This document shows positions 8,592 through 20,310 of a DNA stretch of 64,000 nucleotides, one piece after another (the first letter of the stretch is position 1; every line of letters starts with the position of its first letter). The position numbers and the translations under genes were made by a program. This stretch comes from Chaetoceros tenuissimus (taxonomy: Eukaryota > Bacillariophyta > Thalassiosirophyceae > Chaetocerotales > Chaetocerotaceae). The notes beneath the pieces were generated by a model, which saw only the letters and a program-made list of their open reading frames with translations, was not told the DNA's origin and searched no databases. Location of the stretch: NCBI GenBank assembly GCA_021927905.1, contig BLLK01000022.1, positions 2,480,001 through 2,544,000 of the forward strand. The letters are read 5' to 3'.

Positions 8592-11500
8592 TTACTTCTT
8601 TCTAGCTAGTGTCCTCTGTTTTTCAGCTGCAACTACGATTTTTTGAGAATCATCAAGTAAGCCCTTTCTTTTACGTACAAGACGAATGAATTTCAGGGCA
8701 TTGTTTGCCAGACCAGTACTAATATCGCCAAGAGTATTGATTTCACCGTAATCTTCTCTTTCTTCCAACGACGTTGGAATCCAGAAAGGATCCTCATCTA
8801 GCATTTCCCAATGAGAAAACACCAATTCAGGCGCTGTTACTTCTCCACTACTCTTCTTCATGAGTTCTGAAGTTAGTCCAAAAGACTCGCTTTGAGGTAT
8901 TACCGCCTCGATCGCAATGAGATCAGTGCCTTCTACCATGGTATCATCCAAAACCTTGCCTCTCCTCTTTGTCAGAACCTCATAAAGTGGCCCAAGACCG
9001 TTTAAGGAAGTATGAAGAGTCAATTTCAAATGACCCTCCATTATTCGAATAGGTCGTGTCAAGAAAGCTGTCCTGATCGCAGAGCAGAGAGAGGCGACTA
9101 CCATGCCTCCAGTAATTGGATTCGCAAGACCAAAGTCCTCTTCTGTATCTGTTTTCTTTCGTCTCTCCCAAAGCGCTAGTTCTACACCTTCTAAAATTAC
9201 CAGCGTATTACGCAAGGGCTCCTCACATATTGGTCCCGATGCGCATGCTGCTTGCCAACCTCCGATCAACGATCCTTTAAATTCTGTTTTCCAAATTTTG
9301 TATGCTTTGGAATCTTTTAAACTGGACTCACATTCTACATGCGATTTGGAGATCCTAATCTTCAGCTCTTCGTAGTCTTCTTTGGCAATATCCGATTTCT
9401 TTGGAGTGGCCTCTTCCATGGCTTCTTCGCTTTTCTTTTCCTCATCGCCAGCATCTATAATATTTTGTTCTACATATACTTCCTTTGGTTCCTTCGGCCT
9501 TCTGACCACTCCCTTCACACAGACACCATTTTGCATGGGCTCACTTTCCATAATCGCGTTACCGTTTGTATCAATAGATACCATCAATGCCTGCAATTTC
9601 TCAAAGATTTCACCAGAAGATTCATATTTAGACATATTTAATCCTTTGGCAAGAAGCTTAAGATCATCTTCACATTTTTCATCGTATGCATTATTTTTCA
9701 AACAGGAATGAACAAGGCTCGAGAGAGGAAGAACTCTGACATGAACTGCCATACCCCTTCCCGACACAACAATTCGACTCCGTCCATTTTTCGCATTCGA
9801 GAGGCCATCTTCTTCACAGTATGGAGGGATAAAAGTTTGTCGCAAATTCTTGGCTTGAAGCTTGTAAAAGCTATGGAAATCATCAACTTCGTTTTCGAAC
9901 CATGTTGTAGTTTCACGGAAATCAACAATTGGTTTTGAGATTCGTAGCTCGACGTCTTCACCAACGTAGTTTTTCTTCAAATCAATAATGGACTGTTCCA
10001 AATGTATTTCACCGAGACATGCCAAGATTCTTTCTCCCTTTGCTGTAGCTGTCACCTCTACTGCAGCATCAGCTAGACTAAGCTTCGCCAATCCCTTTTC
10101 AAGAGCAGCTGTATCGTCGTTAGACATTGCTTCTACATTGACTTTTACCAAAGGACGGATACCTCTATTGAAGAAATTCAGTGGCATGCAATTCCTAAAA
10201 TTACTCAGTGTCAAAGTCTTCAATTGAAGATCTTCTAATCCATATATTGCACAAATATGGCCAGCGGGTACTTTATTGACACGAATAAAAGATGATCCCA
10301 TCAAGAGATACAATCTAATTGTACGTTTTGGTACATCTCCCAAGAAACTAGTGTGTTTTGGTCCAAAACAATGATATTCGACATCTTTTGAAGAAAGAGT
10401 GCCACAAAGAACTCGTGCAACACCAAGAATAATGCCCGCTTTTCCTTTGCTCTCAGTTGAATGTGCTTCTTCATTGTCTAAGTACGAAAATAACTCAGGG
10501 TCACTGATATGTGCTCTGTCAGTGGAAATAAATTTGCAGCAGTGTGCTACAGTAATTGCTGATGTATCTGGACTACTCCTACACTGTTGAACTGCGTCTT
10601 TCACTTGGTGGAATTCCTTCTTTACTTTCTCGTCACCAATGGATTCATCTGAACAAGGAAGAAGATTGATAACTCCAGATCTAAACTTCTTGGAAGCATC
10701 CTCCGGTGAAGGACAAACTTCACAAACAGCATCCAGCACTGCGTCACTCAGTGGTCTGTGTCGCCGCAAAAGAGCTCTTAAAATAGTTTCTTCAGATGAC
10801 GCATTGCTCTTGTTCAAAATTTGTTGCATTTCGTCAATATCTTTTGGAACTTGCAAAGATGATGGTGCATCTACAGATGTCGTGGATCCTACTTGAAGAG
10901 CATCCATCACACAATCCACCATACCTGGAGTGGTTGCTTTAATTTTGACATCTTGCTTCTTTTTATTTTCCGAATCTTTGTTCGCATGATTTGTATTTCC
11001 TCCAAAGAGCACACTTTCTAGTCCAAGACTAGTTTGAGCCATCGAAACTCCAGTCATTATGTCCCAAAGTGGTTTGAGTCCATACTCTGAAAACATGGTA
11101 TTACTCTCATCATTTTGTTTCCATTTTAGAACCTTTCCATCACTATTACGATACTTGAAATCACCAAACAAGTATTGTCTCAATAGAGGTGGTTTTATAT
11201 TGGGTATAACCTTTGACCGAAACAAAGATCTTGCTAAGGAAGGCACTGAAAATCCCCAACCAAAAAGTGCCGTTGTAAAAATTACGTTTCCCTTGACTGG
11301 ATTGAAATCCCAAATCATTTCCATTTCATCATTAGTCAAATCACTCATTTTACTATTCCTTTCCGATGACGACTCATTTTCCAAGGCTTGAGCTCTATCA
11401 CTAAAGATCATATTACTAGCTGCAGCATTAACATTTTCAATAACACGTTGTATTCTGGCATATGATTCATTCACAGTCAATCCTAAATCTGTACACAACC

Positions 11501-11972
11501 TATCAATTTTGTTCAACACCAAAACAGGTACAAGACGCTGAGAATATGCTTCACGTAAAATAGATTGCGTCCGAGCACACATTCCTTCTACAACATCTAC
11601 TAGCAAAATAGCACCATCACAAATTTGCAGAGCAGACGATACTTCCATGGAGAAATCTACGTGTCCTGGACTATCAATCAAATGTACCACCATTTGTTTG
11701 TCACCATTGTCATTCTTTGATGCTGCTGGGCCTTTCGCTTTCTTGACACTTTTGTATGTATGTTTCAAACCAATAGCGCTCGATCGTATTGTGATGCCTC
11801 GCCTTTGTTCCTCTTCCATCGAATCAAGGTATCGGACTGTTCCTGCTATTCTTTCAGAAATGATTCCATTGTGTTCACAAAGTGAATCTGCGAGAGATGT
11901 TTTGCCATGATCGACGTGAGCCACAATGGTGATGAGTCGAGTATGAGATGGAGCTGGAAGAATGGAAGACAT
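8592..11972 (-). CDS. EFL1: Elongation factor-like GTPase 1 (EFL1/Ria1)
   Basis: A 1126-residue EF-2-like GTPase. P-loop AHVDHGKT is at residues 18-25, switch I contains RRGITI, G3 is DSPGHVDF and G4 is NKIDR. The G domain has an insertion after NKIDR, as in EFL1 rather than EF-2. Later come an EF-2-type domain II (GVARVLCGTL, PAGHICAI), domain III (LACLGEIHLEQ), and domains IV-V (NPITGGMVV, IMEGHLKLTL, RRGKVLDD). The diphthamide loop of EF-2 is not seen. In eukaryotes EFL1 acts with SBDS to release eIF6 from late pre-60S ribosomes in the cytoplasm. Single exon; length is near that of human and yeast proteins. It is divergent from the RlmN-like gene at 12379. Confidence 0.95.
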   Translation of the reverse strand: MSSILPAPSHTRLITIVAHVDHGKTSLADSLCEHNGIISERIAGTVRYLDSMEEEQRRGITIRSSAIGLKHTYKSVKKAKGPAASKNDNGDKQMVVHLIDSPGHVDFSMEVSSALQICDGAILLVDVVEGMCARTQSILREAYSQRLVPVLVLNKIDRLCTDLGLTVNESYARIQRVIENVNAAASNMIFSDRAQALENESSSERNSKMSDLTNDEMEMIWDFNPVKGNVIFTTALFGWGFSVPSLARSLFRSKVIPNIKPPLLRQYLFGDFKYRNSDGKVLKWKQNDESNTMFSEYGLKPLWDIMTGVSMAQTSLGLESVLFGGNTNHANKDSENKKKQDVKIKATTPGMVDCVMDALQVGSTTSVDAPSSLQVPKDIDEMQQILNKSNASSEETILRALLRRHRPLSDAVLDAVCEVCPSPEDASKKFRSGVINLLPCSDESIGDEKVKKEFHQVKDAVQQCRSSPDTSAITVAHCCKFISTDRAHISDPELFSYLDNEEAHSTESKGKAGIILGVARVLCGTLSSKDVEYHCFGPKHTSFLGDVPKRTIRLYLLMGSSFIRVNKVPAGHICAIYGLEDLQLKTLTLSNFRNCMPLNFFNRGIRPLVKVNVEAMSNDDTAALEKGLAKLSLADAAVEVTATAKGERILACLGEIHLEQSIIDLKKNYVGEDVELRISKPIVDFRETTTWFENEVDDFHSFYKLQAKNLRQTFIPPYCEEDGLSNAKNGRSRIVVSGRGMAVHVRVLPLSSLVHSCLKNNAYDEKCEDDLKLLAKGLNMSKYESSGEIFEKLQALMVSIDTNGNAIMESEPMQNGVCVKGVVRRPKEPKEVYVEQNIIDAGDEEKKSEEAMEEATPKKSDIAKEDYEELKIRISKSHVECESSLKDSKAYKIWKTEFKGSLIGGWQAACASGPICEEPLRNTLVILEGVELALWERRKKTDTEEDFGLANPITGGMVVASLCSAIRTAFLTRPIRIMEGHLKLTLHTSLNGLGPLYEVLTKRRGKVLDDTMVEGTDLIAIEAVIPQSESFGLTSELMKKSSGEVTAPELVFSHWEMLDEDPFWIPTSLEEREDYGEINTLGDISTGLANNALKFIRLVRKRKGLLDDSQKIVVAAEKQRTLARKK

Positions 11973-12378
11973 GATTTAGCTGCTCCCCTTTTGGCTTTTG
12001 TCTAGATTTGACTTTGCACTTTTGGGATAGTTGTCTATCTTTCTTATATTTATTTCTATGGAGTTGAATTACTTTCTCGTCTGTTCACTGTTCATTTTTC
12101 TTCTTTGCATCTTTCATAATATGCAGAAATGCTGTCTATCCACCAACATGTCAGGGATGAACATTATGTGTAGGAATTGGAACCCAAACTGAAAATGAAT
12201 GGCTGTGAGGGGTTCTGTTCGCATCCATCAAAACACAAGACCACCATCATCATACCATCATCACAAATAAAGAATACTTACTTTACAACACAGTATCATC
12301 CATTTGAACATATCAACTTGTTGTACCATTACAACATAGAGTATATAGCACAAAGAAAACAGAGAGCAAACCAGGACA
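11973..12378. other. Divergent promoter region
   Basis: Lies between EFL1 (minus) and the RlmN-like gene (plus) and presumably drives both. I see no repeat or conserved element that I can name. Confidence 0.45.
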
Positions 12379-14490
12379 ATGAGAATGTCAAGAGCTCTTT
12401 CTTCACTAATTGTAGTATCTTCTACGAGGTTCATTCGCGCATTTCAACCATTGCACATATCATCCACACAGAATTCAAAAGTAACATCGTCCTTATTAAA
12501 TCCAGACCAGAACTATCTAAAAATTGTACAGAGACTGAAATCAACTCAGCAAAGGAGAATAAGAAAAACACTGAATGCATCCATAATTGAAGAAATTATT
12601 GATGAGAGCAAAGATAGCAATACTCAACCAGCACTCAAGGTGAATCTACTCACCATTCACGAAGCAGAACTCGAAACTCTACTGGCATCTTGGAAACAAC
12701 CTAAATATCGTGCGAAACAGATTCTATCATGGGTTCACGAGAAAGGAATCACAGATGTGAATGAAATGAATAATATTCCAAAGAAATTAAGATCTTTATT
12801 GGAGGAATATACTACCATTGGTACACTTGAATTAGATGTAGAAGTTGTGAGTAAAGATGGAACTAGGAAACGTGCTTATAGACTCAAGGATAACCAATTG
12901 ATAGAGTCTGTTCTTATGCCTTATGAAGATGGAAGACAGACTGCATGTATAAGTTCTCAAGCTGGATGTGCCATGGGTTGCGTGGTAAGTTTTACTATGC
13001 TTCTGGTTTGAGTATTTCCTACATTGAACATTTGATAATTGAATTCTTCTTTAGTTCTGTGCCACAGGTCAAATGGGTTTTGCCCGTCAGTTGACTCCAG
13101 ACGAAATTTTTGAGCAAGTCGCAAAATTTTCAGCAGAATTGAAGAAAGAGAATAAGAGACTCTCAAATGTTGTTATGATGGGTATGGGTGAACCTCTTGC
13201 GAAGTAAGTTCGACGTTCATTGCATGTATATTGTCTTTTTGAAAACTTCTAATGTATTCCGATAATGCAGTTACAGAAATGTAATGGAAGCTATTAAAAG
13301 AATGAATACTGATTTGGGAATAGGTGCGAGAAAGATAACAGTGAGCACAGTAGGAGTAGTTCCAAATATTAGAAAATTGATGGAAGAAGATTTGCAAGTT
13401 CGATTAGCTGTCAGTTTACATTGTTCTTCAGATGAAGAGAGATCGCAACTGCTCCCTGCTAACAAAAGATACGGAGGATTGGACGAGCTAATGAATACAA
13501 TCAGAGAATATATTGACACCACCAATAGGAGGGTAACTTTAGAATGGGCTCTAATTGAAAATGAAAATGATACCCCAGAAGTTGCGAGACAACTCGGTCA
13601 GCTTTTGAAAAGATTTGGCATCAGAAGAGATATGACTCACATTAACTTGATTCCATTGAACCCTACTGGAGGTTATGAAGGTTCACCTAGTGGACGAAAA
13701 AATGTGAATGAATTTGTCAATGTTTTAGATAAGGAATTTGGAATCAAAGCTACTCCAAGAGTTCGACGCGGAATTGACATCGGTAAGTTACAAATCATAT
13801 GCACATCTTCAAAATATTGCATCTGAAGTGTGTCGCTAACACTGATCTATAGACGCAGGATGTGGACAGCTCAAAGCTGCCGTGAAGAAGAAGGAGGAAA
13901 AAGAGTTGAAAGAAAAAGAAATTCTTGAAGCACGTAGTGCTGTTGAAGAACTACAGAAATTTGTGGAACCATCAAGCCCTCAAATGGTTGGAGTATGGGA
14001 AGACGAAGATGAACCTGAAGATCTTGAACAAGAGGCTGATTTGAAGGCGCTATACAATGATAGAATACGAAAAACAAATACTTTAAAGCATGGAGATATC
14101 GTGAATTTTGAACTTCATGACACTGTGAATCTAGACAATGACGAAGAGGACTTTGACGATGAATCCTATGAAAATGATTTAGATAAGGATGAAGCTGCTC
14201 GGTTGATTAATCTAGTGAAACTTTCGTTCCCAGAGCCAAAAGTTGTGGATCAGACAAGTGAAGACGAATTTAAGCCCGTAGTTGGACCAACTACCACAAT
14301 TATAGACGAAGACTCAATACGGAAAGCAAAGAAGAGAAGAAAAAAACTGCTGAAAAATCTAAAGGCAATAAACAAGCTAAAGGATATGCAAGCAAATGGA
14401 AAAGCGCTTAATGAAGAACAGATGGAGAAAGTCGAAAAAGAAAAGGAATGGAAAGACGAGTTAGAAAGTGTAGAACATAATCTTCAATAA
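12379..14490 (+). CDS. rlmN: RlmN-type radical SAM RNA methyltransferase, four exons
   Basis: Exons 12379-12984, 13055-13203, 13271-13782 and 13853-14490 join to 634 residues; introns are 70, 67 and 70 bp with GTAAGT donors and AG acceptors. The radical SAM motif C197-x3-C201-x2-C204 is split by intron 1. Cys190 (QTACISS) and Cys426 (DAGCGQL) match the two catalytic Cys of RlmN (118 and 355 in E. coli). GMGEPLAN and LAVSLHCSS are also diagnostic. RlmN makes 2-methyladenosine in 23S rRNA and some tRNAs. The N-terminus ([21 protein letters not shown]) is hydrophobic then basic with an AF pair, so targeting to plastid or mitochondrion is likely. Residues 440-634 are an acidic then Lys-rich extension absent from bacterial RlmN. 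The first ATG of the open frame is used. Confidence 0.93.
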
Positions 14491-15602
14491 TGTGTTCATA
14501 TCAAAATTTAAATGCTTGATAATGCTTACATTGAGTTCTATTCAGACGACAGTTGCTAAGAATGACAGAAGCACACAAATGCACGCAATCCCATTCGAAC
14601 CGTGTTCGTTAAATTCAAAACACCAAAGATAAGAAGAGCAAAGCACGTGTTGCCTTTCTTTATTGGATTTTCTCTGACATAGGAATACCTAACGGGTAGC
14701 AGAACTTCTTCCCATGTAAATCTTTATATTTACAGTTATATTTTGCAAGGGAAGCCAGTTTCTTTCATCGTTGAGTCAATCATGTTCCACATTGACTCAG
14801 AGCAGTGCACTCAATCATTTACAATCAGCTACTATCCCAAAATAACTTTGTGATACTTTTGCGGAACGTCAAATAGGTGGCAGATTCTTTTCCCATCTGG
14901 TGCAAAAGAGGTGGCTGAATTGTCAATTACGTTTGTACTTTGTACAGTTTGTACTATCTCATCAACGACTGCTTATTTATGAACGATTGATTGATACGAT
15001 CAAATTGTCTAAATCATGTCGCTTTGAGTTCGCAGAGATCACACGAGGCGGAGAATTTTATCTTGTCACGATCATTATGTACGATAAAAAATATCCGATC
15101 TGTAAATAAAGGTAAACCGGTCAGTTCAACGCTTCTCGATCAGAAAATCACCGCTTCATTAGTCAAAAGTGATTTTTCTCAATGAAATACCCGCTATAAA
15201 ATGAAAACTATGGAAACTCTGAAATTAACTTTGAATTGAATAGTCTAGTAACAAAATATTTCATTCAAATATCATTGCAATCATCCGGAAAACACATATA
15301 TCATACGCTATTTTTTTGTCGGACCTAGAACTAAATAATCCGAAACCCGATTCAATTTCCTCTGCGAAGCTAAAATATCTCCGAGCGATTTTGATTGGTC
15401 AATAACACAGGAATCACAAATACGTGGCACACTCAAAGTTTGCCACGTCTTTGAAGTTGCCATAATTTTACAATTTCGGACACAATGTATGAAGAAACTC
15501 AACGAACCTCTCCTCTTTCTCGGAGGATTATCTGACAATGTGGAATGTGAAATGTTCAACACCGTAGTATAGTTTCATTTACTCCAACTTTATATATAAT
15601 AC
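14491..15602. other. Intergenic region, no gene recognised
   Basis: About 1.1 kb between the RlmN-like gene and the TPR gene. Short open frames exist on both strands (for example 14900-15109 plus, 15308-15562 minus) but show no domain or targeting feature and no splice continuation. The 3' part should contain the TPR gene's promoter. Confidence 0.45.
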
Positions 15603-17525
15603 ATGTGGATAACAATGAGTGTTCAGGAACTGTTCCCTTTGCTAGTGACAAGTAAACAAAATCATGACTTTGCAAGACCTTTCAGGTTGAGAGTAGACCA
15701 CATCCATTCATACTTGGCTTCTCAGTTCGATGAAGGAATGAACACTTTCATGGAACCGTTCGAGTCCGACCCTTCATTTACAGATAAGGAGCTTATGTTT
15801 GCCATCTCATGCTTTAATGCAGCGTTAGATTACATGAAACATAACGATTCTATTACAGCTCAGACCTACTTCGAGAAAACAATATCGAAAGCCAAATAAA
15901 GTCTTTCTTTGAGACCCTGGGCCTCGATCGTTACATGTGCTGCACTTCATAATATGGGATATTTCCACTTCACAAAGGGAGACTATGCCAATGCTTTGCT
16001 TCACTATGAAAACGCAAAAGAAGAGCTTTCTGTCACTCTGAAGTACTTCCTTTCTGATAATACCACTTCCTTGGATATTCCTCAAGACGTCATCTCGTAT
16101 TGTTTTTTATGTACTTCTGCTACACTAAATTGCCTCGCTATTTCGAATACATATCTCTTGAGAAAACAAGGGGAAGACTTTCCAGATGATTTGCTTGTAC
16201 TCCTACAAGAAGCCCTTTACATCCAAGAGATTGTCGAGGGTTCTTCTCCGAGAATGACTGGCACTCTATTCAATAACCTCGGTCGCATCCAGTATGCTAT
16301 GGGAGATTACTTTGGAGCTCTAACGAGTTACCAAAGCTCTCTCGCCCAACGCCAAATGATTGATGATATTCAAGTTGATACTGCAGCAACAATTTTCAAC
16401 CTAGCAGAAACTCACATGGTTTGCGGCAACCTAGAAACTTCTATCGATGCTTTCAAGAGTTACATACTTTTTGCTGAAAGCCTTCCTAGTGAAGTTTGTT
16501 TCATAGACGAAGCCAAGATTATGCTTGCGGATATGTATTCTCAAACTCATGAGCTCGGACTTGCTAAAGAGATTTATTTCTCTTTACTAAATAGCACAAT
16601 TGAGAAGTATGGTCATATCCACGAGAAGGTATCAAGCGTCTACAATGAACTTGCTTACCTCTCAAAAGAAGAAGGCCATCACAGAGATGCCATTTATTAC
16701 TTTGAGAAGACTGTCGAGATCGAACGTGAGCTCGTCCACCAAAGTGACTGCAAAACAAGACTGATTACTTGCTTGAGTAATGTGGGCATCATGTATCAAA
16801 ACATTGGAGACAACGATCGAGCATTAGTTTGCTTTCAAGAAGCAGTACATCTCATCACTAGTTTTCAAAACTCAAGGCAATTCACAGCAATTTTAACACG
16901 GGCTGCTCTTTTATTTGAAATGAAGGAAGAGTTCTCGAAGGCAGAATTGTACCTCAGAGAAGTTCTTCGATCACAGAATGCAGCAATTGATTCTGAGTCT
17001 GAGGAGGAAAAGCTAGATCGTTCAAGCACCCTCAATCTCCTTGGTATCATTCAATGTAAGCAAAAGGTATACGAAAAAGCACTCGCATCATTTCAAGCTT
17101 CATATGAGATACGAAAGGAGAGTACTGGATCTACATTAGCACAATTATCAAACGCTTGCTTTAACATTGGCGAGTGTTACAAATTTATTGGGAATCAGGA
17201 GTTGGCATTAAAATACTTCAAAGAGTCTTTGAACTATGAAAGAAGTATGAGGGGATCGGAAACTTCTTGTACGGAAATAAATCAGAACATCATTTCTACA
17301 ATGACTCAAATTGCTTCAATTTATGAAGCTGTAGATGACTATGATAAAGCACTTTCACATTATCAAGAAGTTTTGGCATTGATATCCGGCTCTGGGGACA
17401 ATGCCAATAATCAAAGATTATTCATTATGCATCGATGCAAATGCTGTCATGAGCATATCTTGCGTAGGACAATTTTTGCCACTGGATTGGTTGATGGGCG
17501 CAATACTTGTGCTCCTGCGGCTTAG
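15603..17525 (+). pseudogene. TPR (kinesin light chain-like) protein with in-frame TAA
   Basis: One reading frame runs from ATG 15603 to the stop at 17523-17525, broken only by TAA at 15897-15899. TPR-like sequence lies on both sides: before it FAISCFNAALDYMKHND and TAQTYFEKTI; after it ALHNMGYFHFTKGDYANALL, LFNNLGRIQYAMGDYFGAL, VYNELAYLSKEEGHHRDAIY, LSNVGIMYQNIGDNDRALV, TLNLLGIIQCKQKVYEKAL and ACFNIGECYKFIGNQELAL. Spacing of about 40 residues fits the tetratricopeptide_12/kinesin light chain type, a protein-interaction scaffold. No intron that would remove the TAA is apparent. Options are a null allele, stop readthrough, or start at a downstream codon such as ATG 15954. The downstream 538-codon part is intact, so it may still be expressed. 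Confidence 0.75.
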
Positions 17526-17588
17526 TCTAACAGTAATTGTACAAATTTTTTATCAATCTACTTTTTATGATGCGTGAAAGTTAAATTA

Positions 17589-20036
17589 TTAGCTTGTTCT
17601 TGCAACTTTTGTCTTTAAGTTCTTGACTAAAGAACTCAATGCCATTGCTCCACTGGATTCAACTCCACCTGACATCATTGCTTCAGCATCAACATCAGTA
17701 TTTGCCGCCTTCCGAGCTCTCTTCTTCGATTTTCTTCTCTTTGTCTGTTCAGCCAATAATTGACGCATAGCAGGTGTTTCTTTGAACTGAGGATCTGTAC
17801 GGTCAATTCCAAACCTGTCATCAGATCCATCTATAACTGCGGCAAATCTATCATCCTTGGTGTCGATCTGGAAGTCTAGACCAACTGCGTTATCTCGGAT
17901 TTCTGCTTCCTTCCTTTTTCTTGAACCCTTCAACTTCTTCGATTTGTTTTTCTCAATGCGAACAATGTCTCTCATGTGAAAATCTTTTGCAGCTTCCTCG
18001 TCTTCGTCACCTGCGAGTAAAAGATCTAATTCCTCTTTTGTGCTCGCTTTCTTTCTTTGAGTTTTTTTAGTAGAGACCGCAAATGGATCCACCCCATTCT
18101 CACCTCTAAAGTTGGCTTTGTGTTGCTTTTTCTGGCGTTTCTTTTCTTTGCGTTTTTCTTTTCGCTTTTCTAGATATTTTTCCCATGGAGTTAATTCTTC
18201 CACTTCTCCATCCTTTTCATTAAGCTTACTTCGTATCTTTTCTTCTAGCGAAGATTTCCCTGGAATGAAAGATATCTCTTTTGTGACATCTTTCTCACCA
18301 TTATCTTCATCTTCTCCATCACTCTCGAGATTTGCACTTGCAAAAAAGGAATCATCATCTTCTCCTGCGTCGTCGATGCTGCTAGATTTAGACATATTGT
18401 CATCATCATCATCACTACCTCCTAATCCCAACAAAGCTCTCATATTCTTAGCCTTTTCTTCTCTACCTCCTTCACCATCGGAATCTTCATCAGAAGATCC
18501 ATCAGAAGCAAGATAAGCTCTTAAATCATCACCGTCAGTCATAGCTTGCCATGCACTATTTCCTACACCATATTGTGTCAGAACTCTTTCTCTCTCCTTA
18601 TCTCCCTCTTCCCAAGTACATTTTACATTGGTTTGTTGTAATGCAGCAACAACGAAGTCGGGAGGGGTATAGTTACTTGGAATGACTGTAGCTTGGTCTC
18701 GCAATTGCCTATGCTTAACTACGCCTTCAACATCAGCTTCTGGAATCGATCTCAAATCAATGATGGAAGACGAATGCCCAATTTCCATTCCATCAACCTC
18801 TTTATAAACTGCATCAGCTGCCTCTGAAGAAGTAAACTCAATTACAGCGAAGTAATATTTCATCTTTGACGCTTCATAAGCTCTCAACTTTTCTGCATCG
18901 AAATCACTATCTCCTGGACCATCATCTGGATTGCTATCAAAATGTTTATAAGTTTCCCTGAGAAGCGCTTCTTCGTCAATATCTGCTTCGTTCTCTTCGC
19001 TATTGAAATCATAGTCTTCCTCTTCCTTCTCCTCTTGGGACTCATCATCTGAGTGTTGATCACTATCTTCATGGTGATCAGAAAATTGAAGTTCACCTTT
19101 ATCTTGATTCTCTTCCTCAGAGTCGCTTTCTTCTGAATAGTTAGATTGTTCATCTCCTTCCTGATCACTGGATTTTCTGTTTTTCTTCCAGATCCCTTGT
19201 GGCCCTAGTGTGGCATCTTTATCCATACGCTCCATTCCAAAGTCACTGGGATAGACACTAACACTCTTGATTGATCCTGGTGGTGCAAAGCTAGATGTGA
19301 TAGCAAATAAATCTAAAGCTCTCACAGACTCCCAGTCCATATTACATGCAGCCAAAAACTTTGACTCCTCAAATGTTATTTCAGGTTCTCCGTCGAGCAA
19401 TTCCTGCTTTTTAGAAGGATCGAGAACACCAGCAGTGCCATAAAGTGAGTCCTCCGACCCAATGCTATCATCGTCAGAGGAAGAATCTGCTTCTTCATCA
19501 TCAGATGAATCCTCATCGGAAGAAGATGATACATCAATTTCACCACGAGATAAAGCCTTGAGATATGCGATACGTGATTGAGGGTCTTCTTCTTCCTCAT
19601 CATTCTTGTCATCGTCATTATCATCGCTACTACTATCACTGTCTGTCCCACTATCATCACTATTTTCAGTACCAGATGTAGCAGGATCTTCTTCTTCCTC
19701 CTCCTCGGTCTTTTTGTCCTTCTTTTTACTTTTCTTGGTCTTTCTTCCATACTTGTCAATACCAGCTCCGACATCTCCACCCATGGCAAACCTTGAATCA
19801 GTCAAAACAGCTTTGAATCTATCATCAATTTCTTCCATCCCTTCTCCCGGAATAGACGATGAAATCAAGTTTCCATCTTTATCATTAATATCCTTTTTAT
19901 TTCTTTTCGTATGTAACTTTTGAAATTGTGGATGAGTCTGAGCTTTCGCAAAACGTTCATCTTGAATGTTTCCATCATCGCCATTCTCGATGTCGCGGAG
20001 ATTTTTCTTTTTGCCCTTTTTAGATGACTTTGGCAT
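17589..20036 (-). CDS. ESF1: Pre-rRNA-processing protein ESF1
   Basis: An 815-residue single-exon protein. It opens with a Lys-rich segment and the ERFAKAQTHPQF and DDRFKAVLTDSRF motifs seen at the ESF1 N-terminus. Long acidic Ser/Asp/Glu tracts occupy about 90-200 and 290-380. The middle holds the RRM-like unit typical of ESF1 (LDLFAITSSFAPPGSIKSVS, MKYYFAVIEFTSSEAADAVY, GHSSSIIDLRSIP). Near residue 730-765 is the NUC153 domain (DDRFAAVIDGSDDRFGIDRT, DPQFKETPAMRQLL), followed by a basic tail with KRRKSKKRARK. ESF1 is a nucleolar factor needed for early 18S rRNA processing. The gene is divergent from the LCMT-like gene at 20987, with a foldback element between them. Confidence 0.93.
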   Translation of the reverse strand: MPKSSKKGKKKNLRDIENGDDGNIQDERFAKAQTHPQFQKLHTKRNKKDINDKDGNLISSSIPGEGMEEIDDRFKAVLTDSRFAMGGDVGAGIDKYGRKTKKSKKKDKKTEEEEEEDPATSGTENSDDSGTDSDSSSDDNDDDKNDEEEEDPQSRIAYLKALSRGEIDVSSSSDEDSSDDEEADSSSDDDSIGSEDSLYGTAGVLDPSKKQELLDGEPEITFEESKFLAACNMDWESVRALDLFAITSSFAPPGSIKSVSVYPSDFGMERMDKDATLGPQGIWKKNRKSSDQEGDEQSNYSEESDSEEENQDKGELQFSDHHEDSDQHSDDESQEEKEEEDYDFNSEENEADIDEEALLRETYKHFDSNPDDGPGDSDFDAEKLRAYEASKMKYYFAVIEFTSSEAADAVYKEVDGMEIGHSSSIIDLRSIPEADVEGVVKHRQLRDQATVIPSNYTPPDFVVAALQQTNVKCTWEEGDKERERVLTQYGVGNSAWQAMTDGDDLRAYLASDGSSDEDSDGEGGREEKAKNMRALLGLGGSDDDDDNMSKSSSIDDAGEDDDSFFASANLESDGEDEDNGEKDVTKEISFIPGKSSLEEKIRSKLNEKDGEVEELTPWEKYLEKRKEKRKEKKRQKKQHKANFRGENGVDPFAVSTKKTQRKKASTKEELDLLLAGDEDEEAAKDFHMRDIVRIEKNKSKKLKGSRKRKEAEIRDNAVGLDFQIDTKDDRFAAVIDGSDDRFGIDRTDPQFKETPAMRQLLAEQTKRRKSKKRARKAANTDVDAEAMMSGGVESSGAMALSSLVKNLKTKVARTS

Positions 20037-20310
20037 TTTGATACGTAGAACTGAAGACGGATTGTGTAATTCTTGTATTTTTCTTTCAATGTAATACTAT
20101 CTATTCAACAACCAATGAAGAAATTCTTACGCAATAATCAATGGTAAGCAAGGATACAAAAACACATAAAAGAAAAAAAATCTCCACGAAAATTTGAATG
20201 GCTGCCCTGTAGCTAGCTATGTAGGTGAAGAAAAGATAGATAGCCATGTTATCATAAAGGTAACGCCGAAATAACGCCATCATGGAGATAGAGATTGCCC
20301 TAAAAACCTG

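Noticed and set aside
15308-15562. 84-codon minus-strand frame upstream of the TPR gene
   Set aside because: No recognisable feature and no splice continuation found; probably chance.
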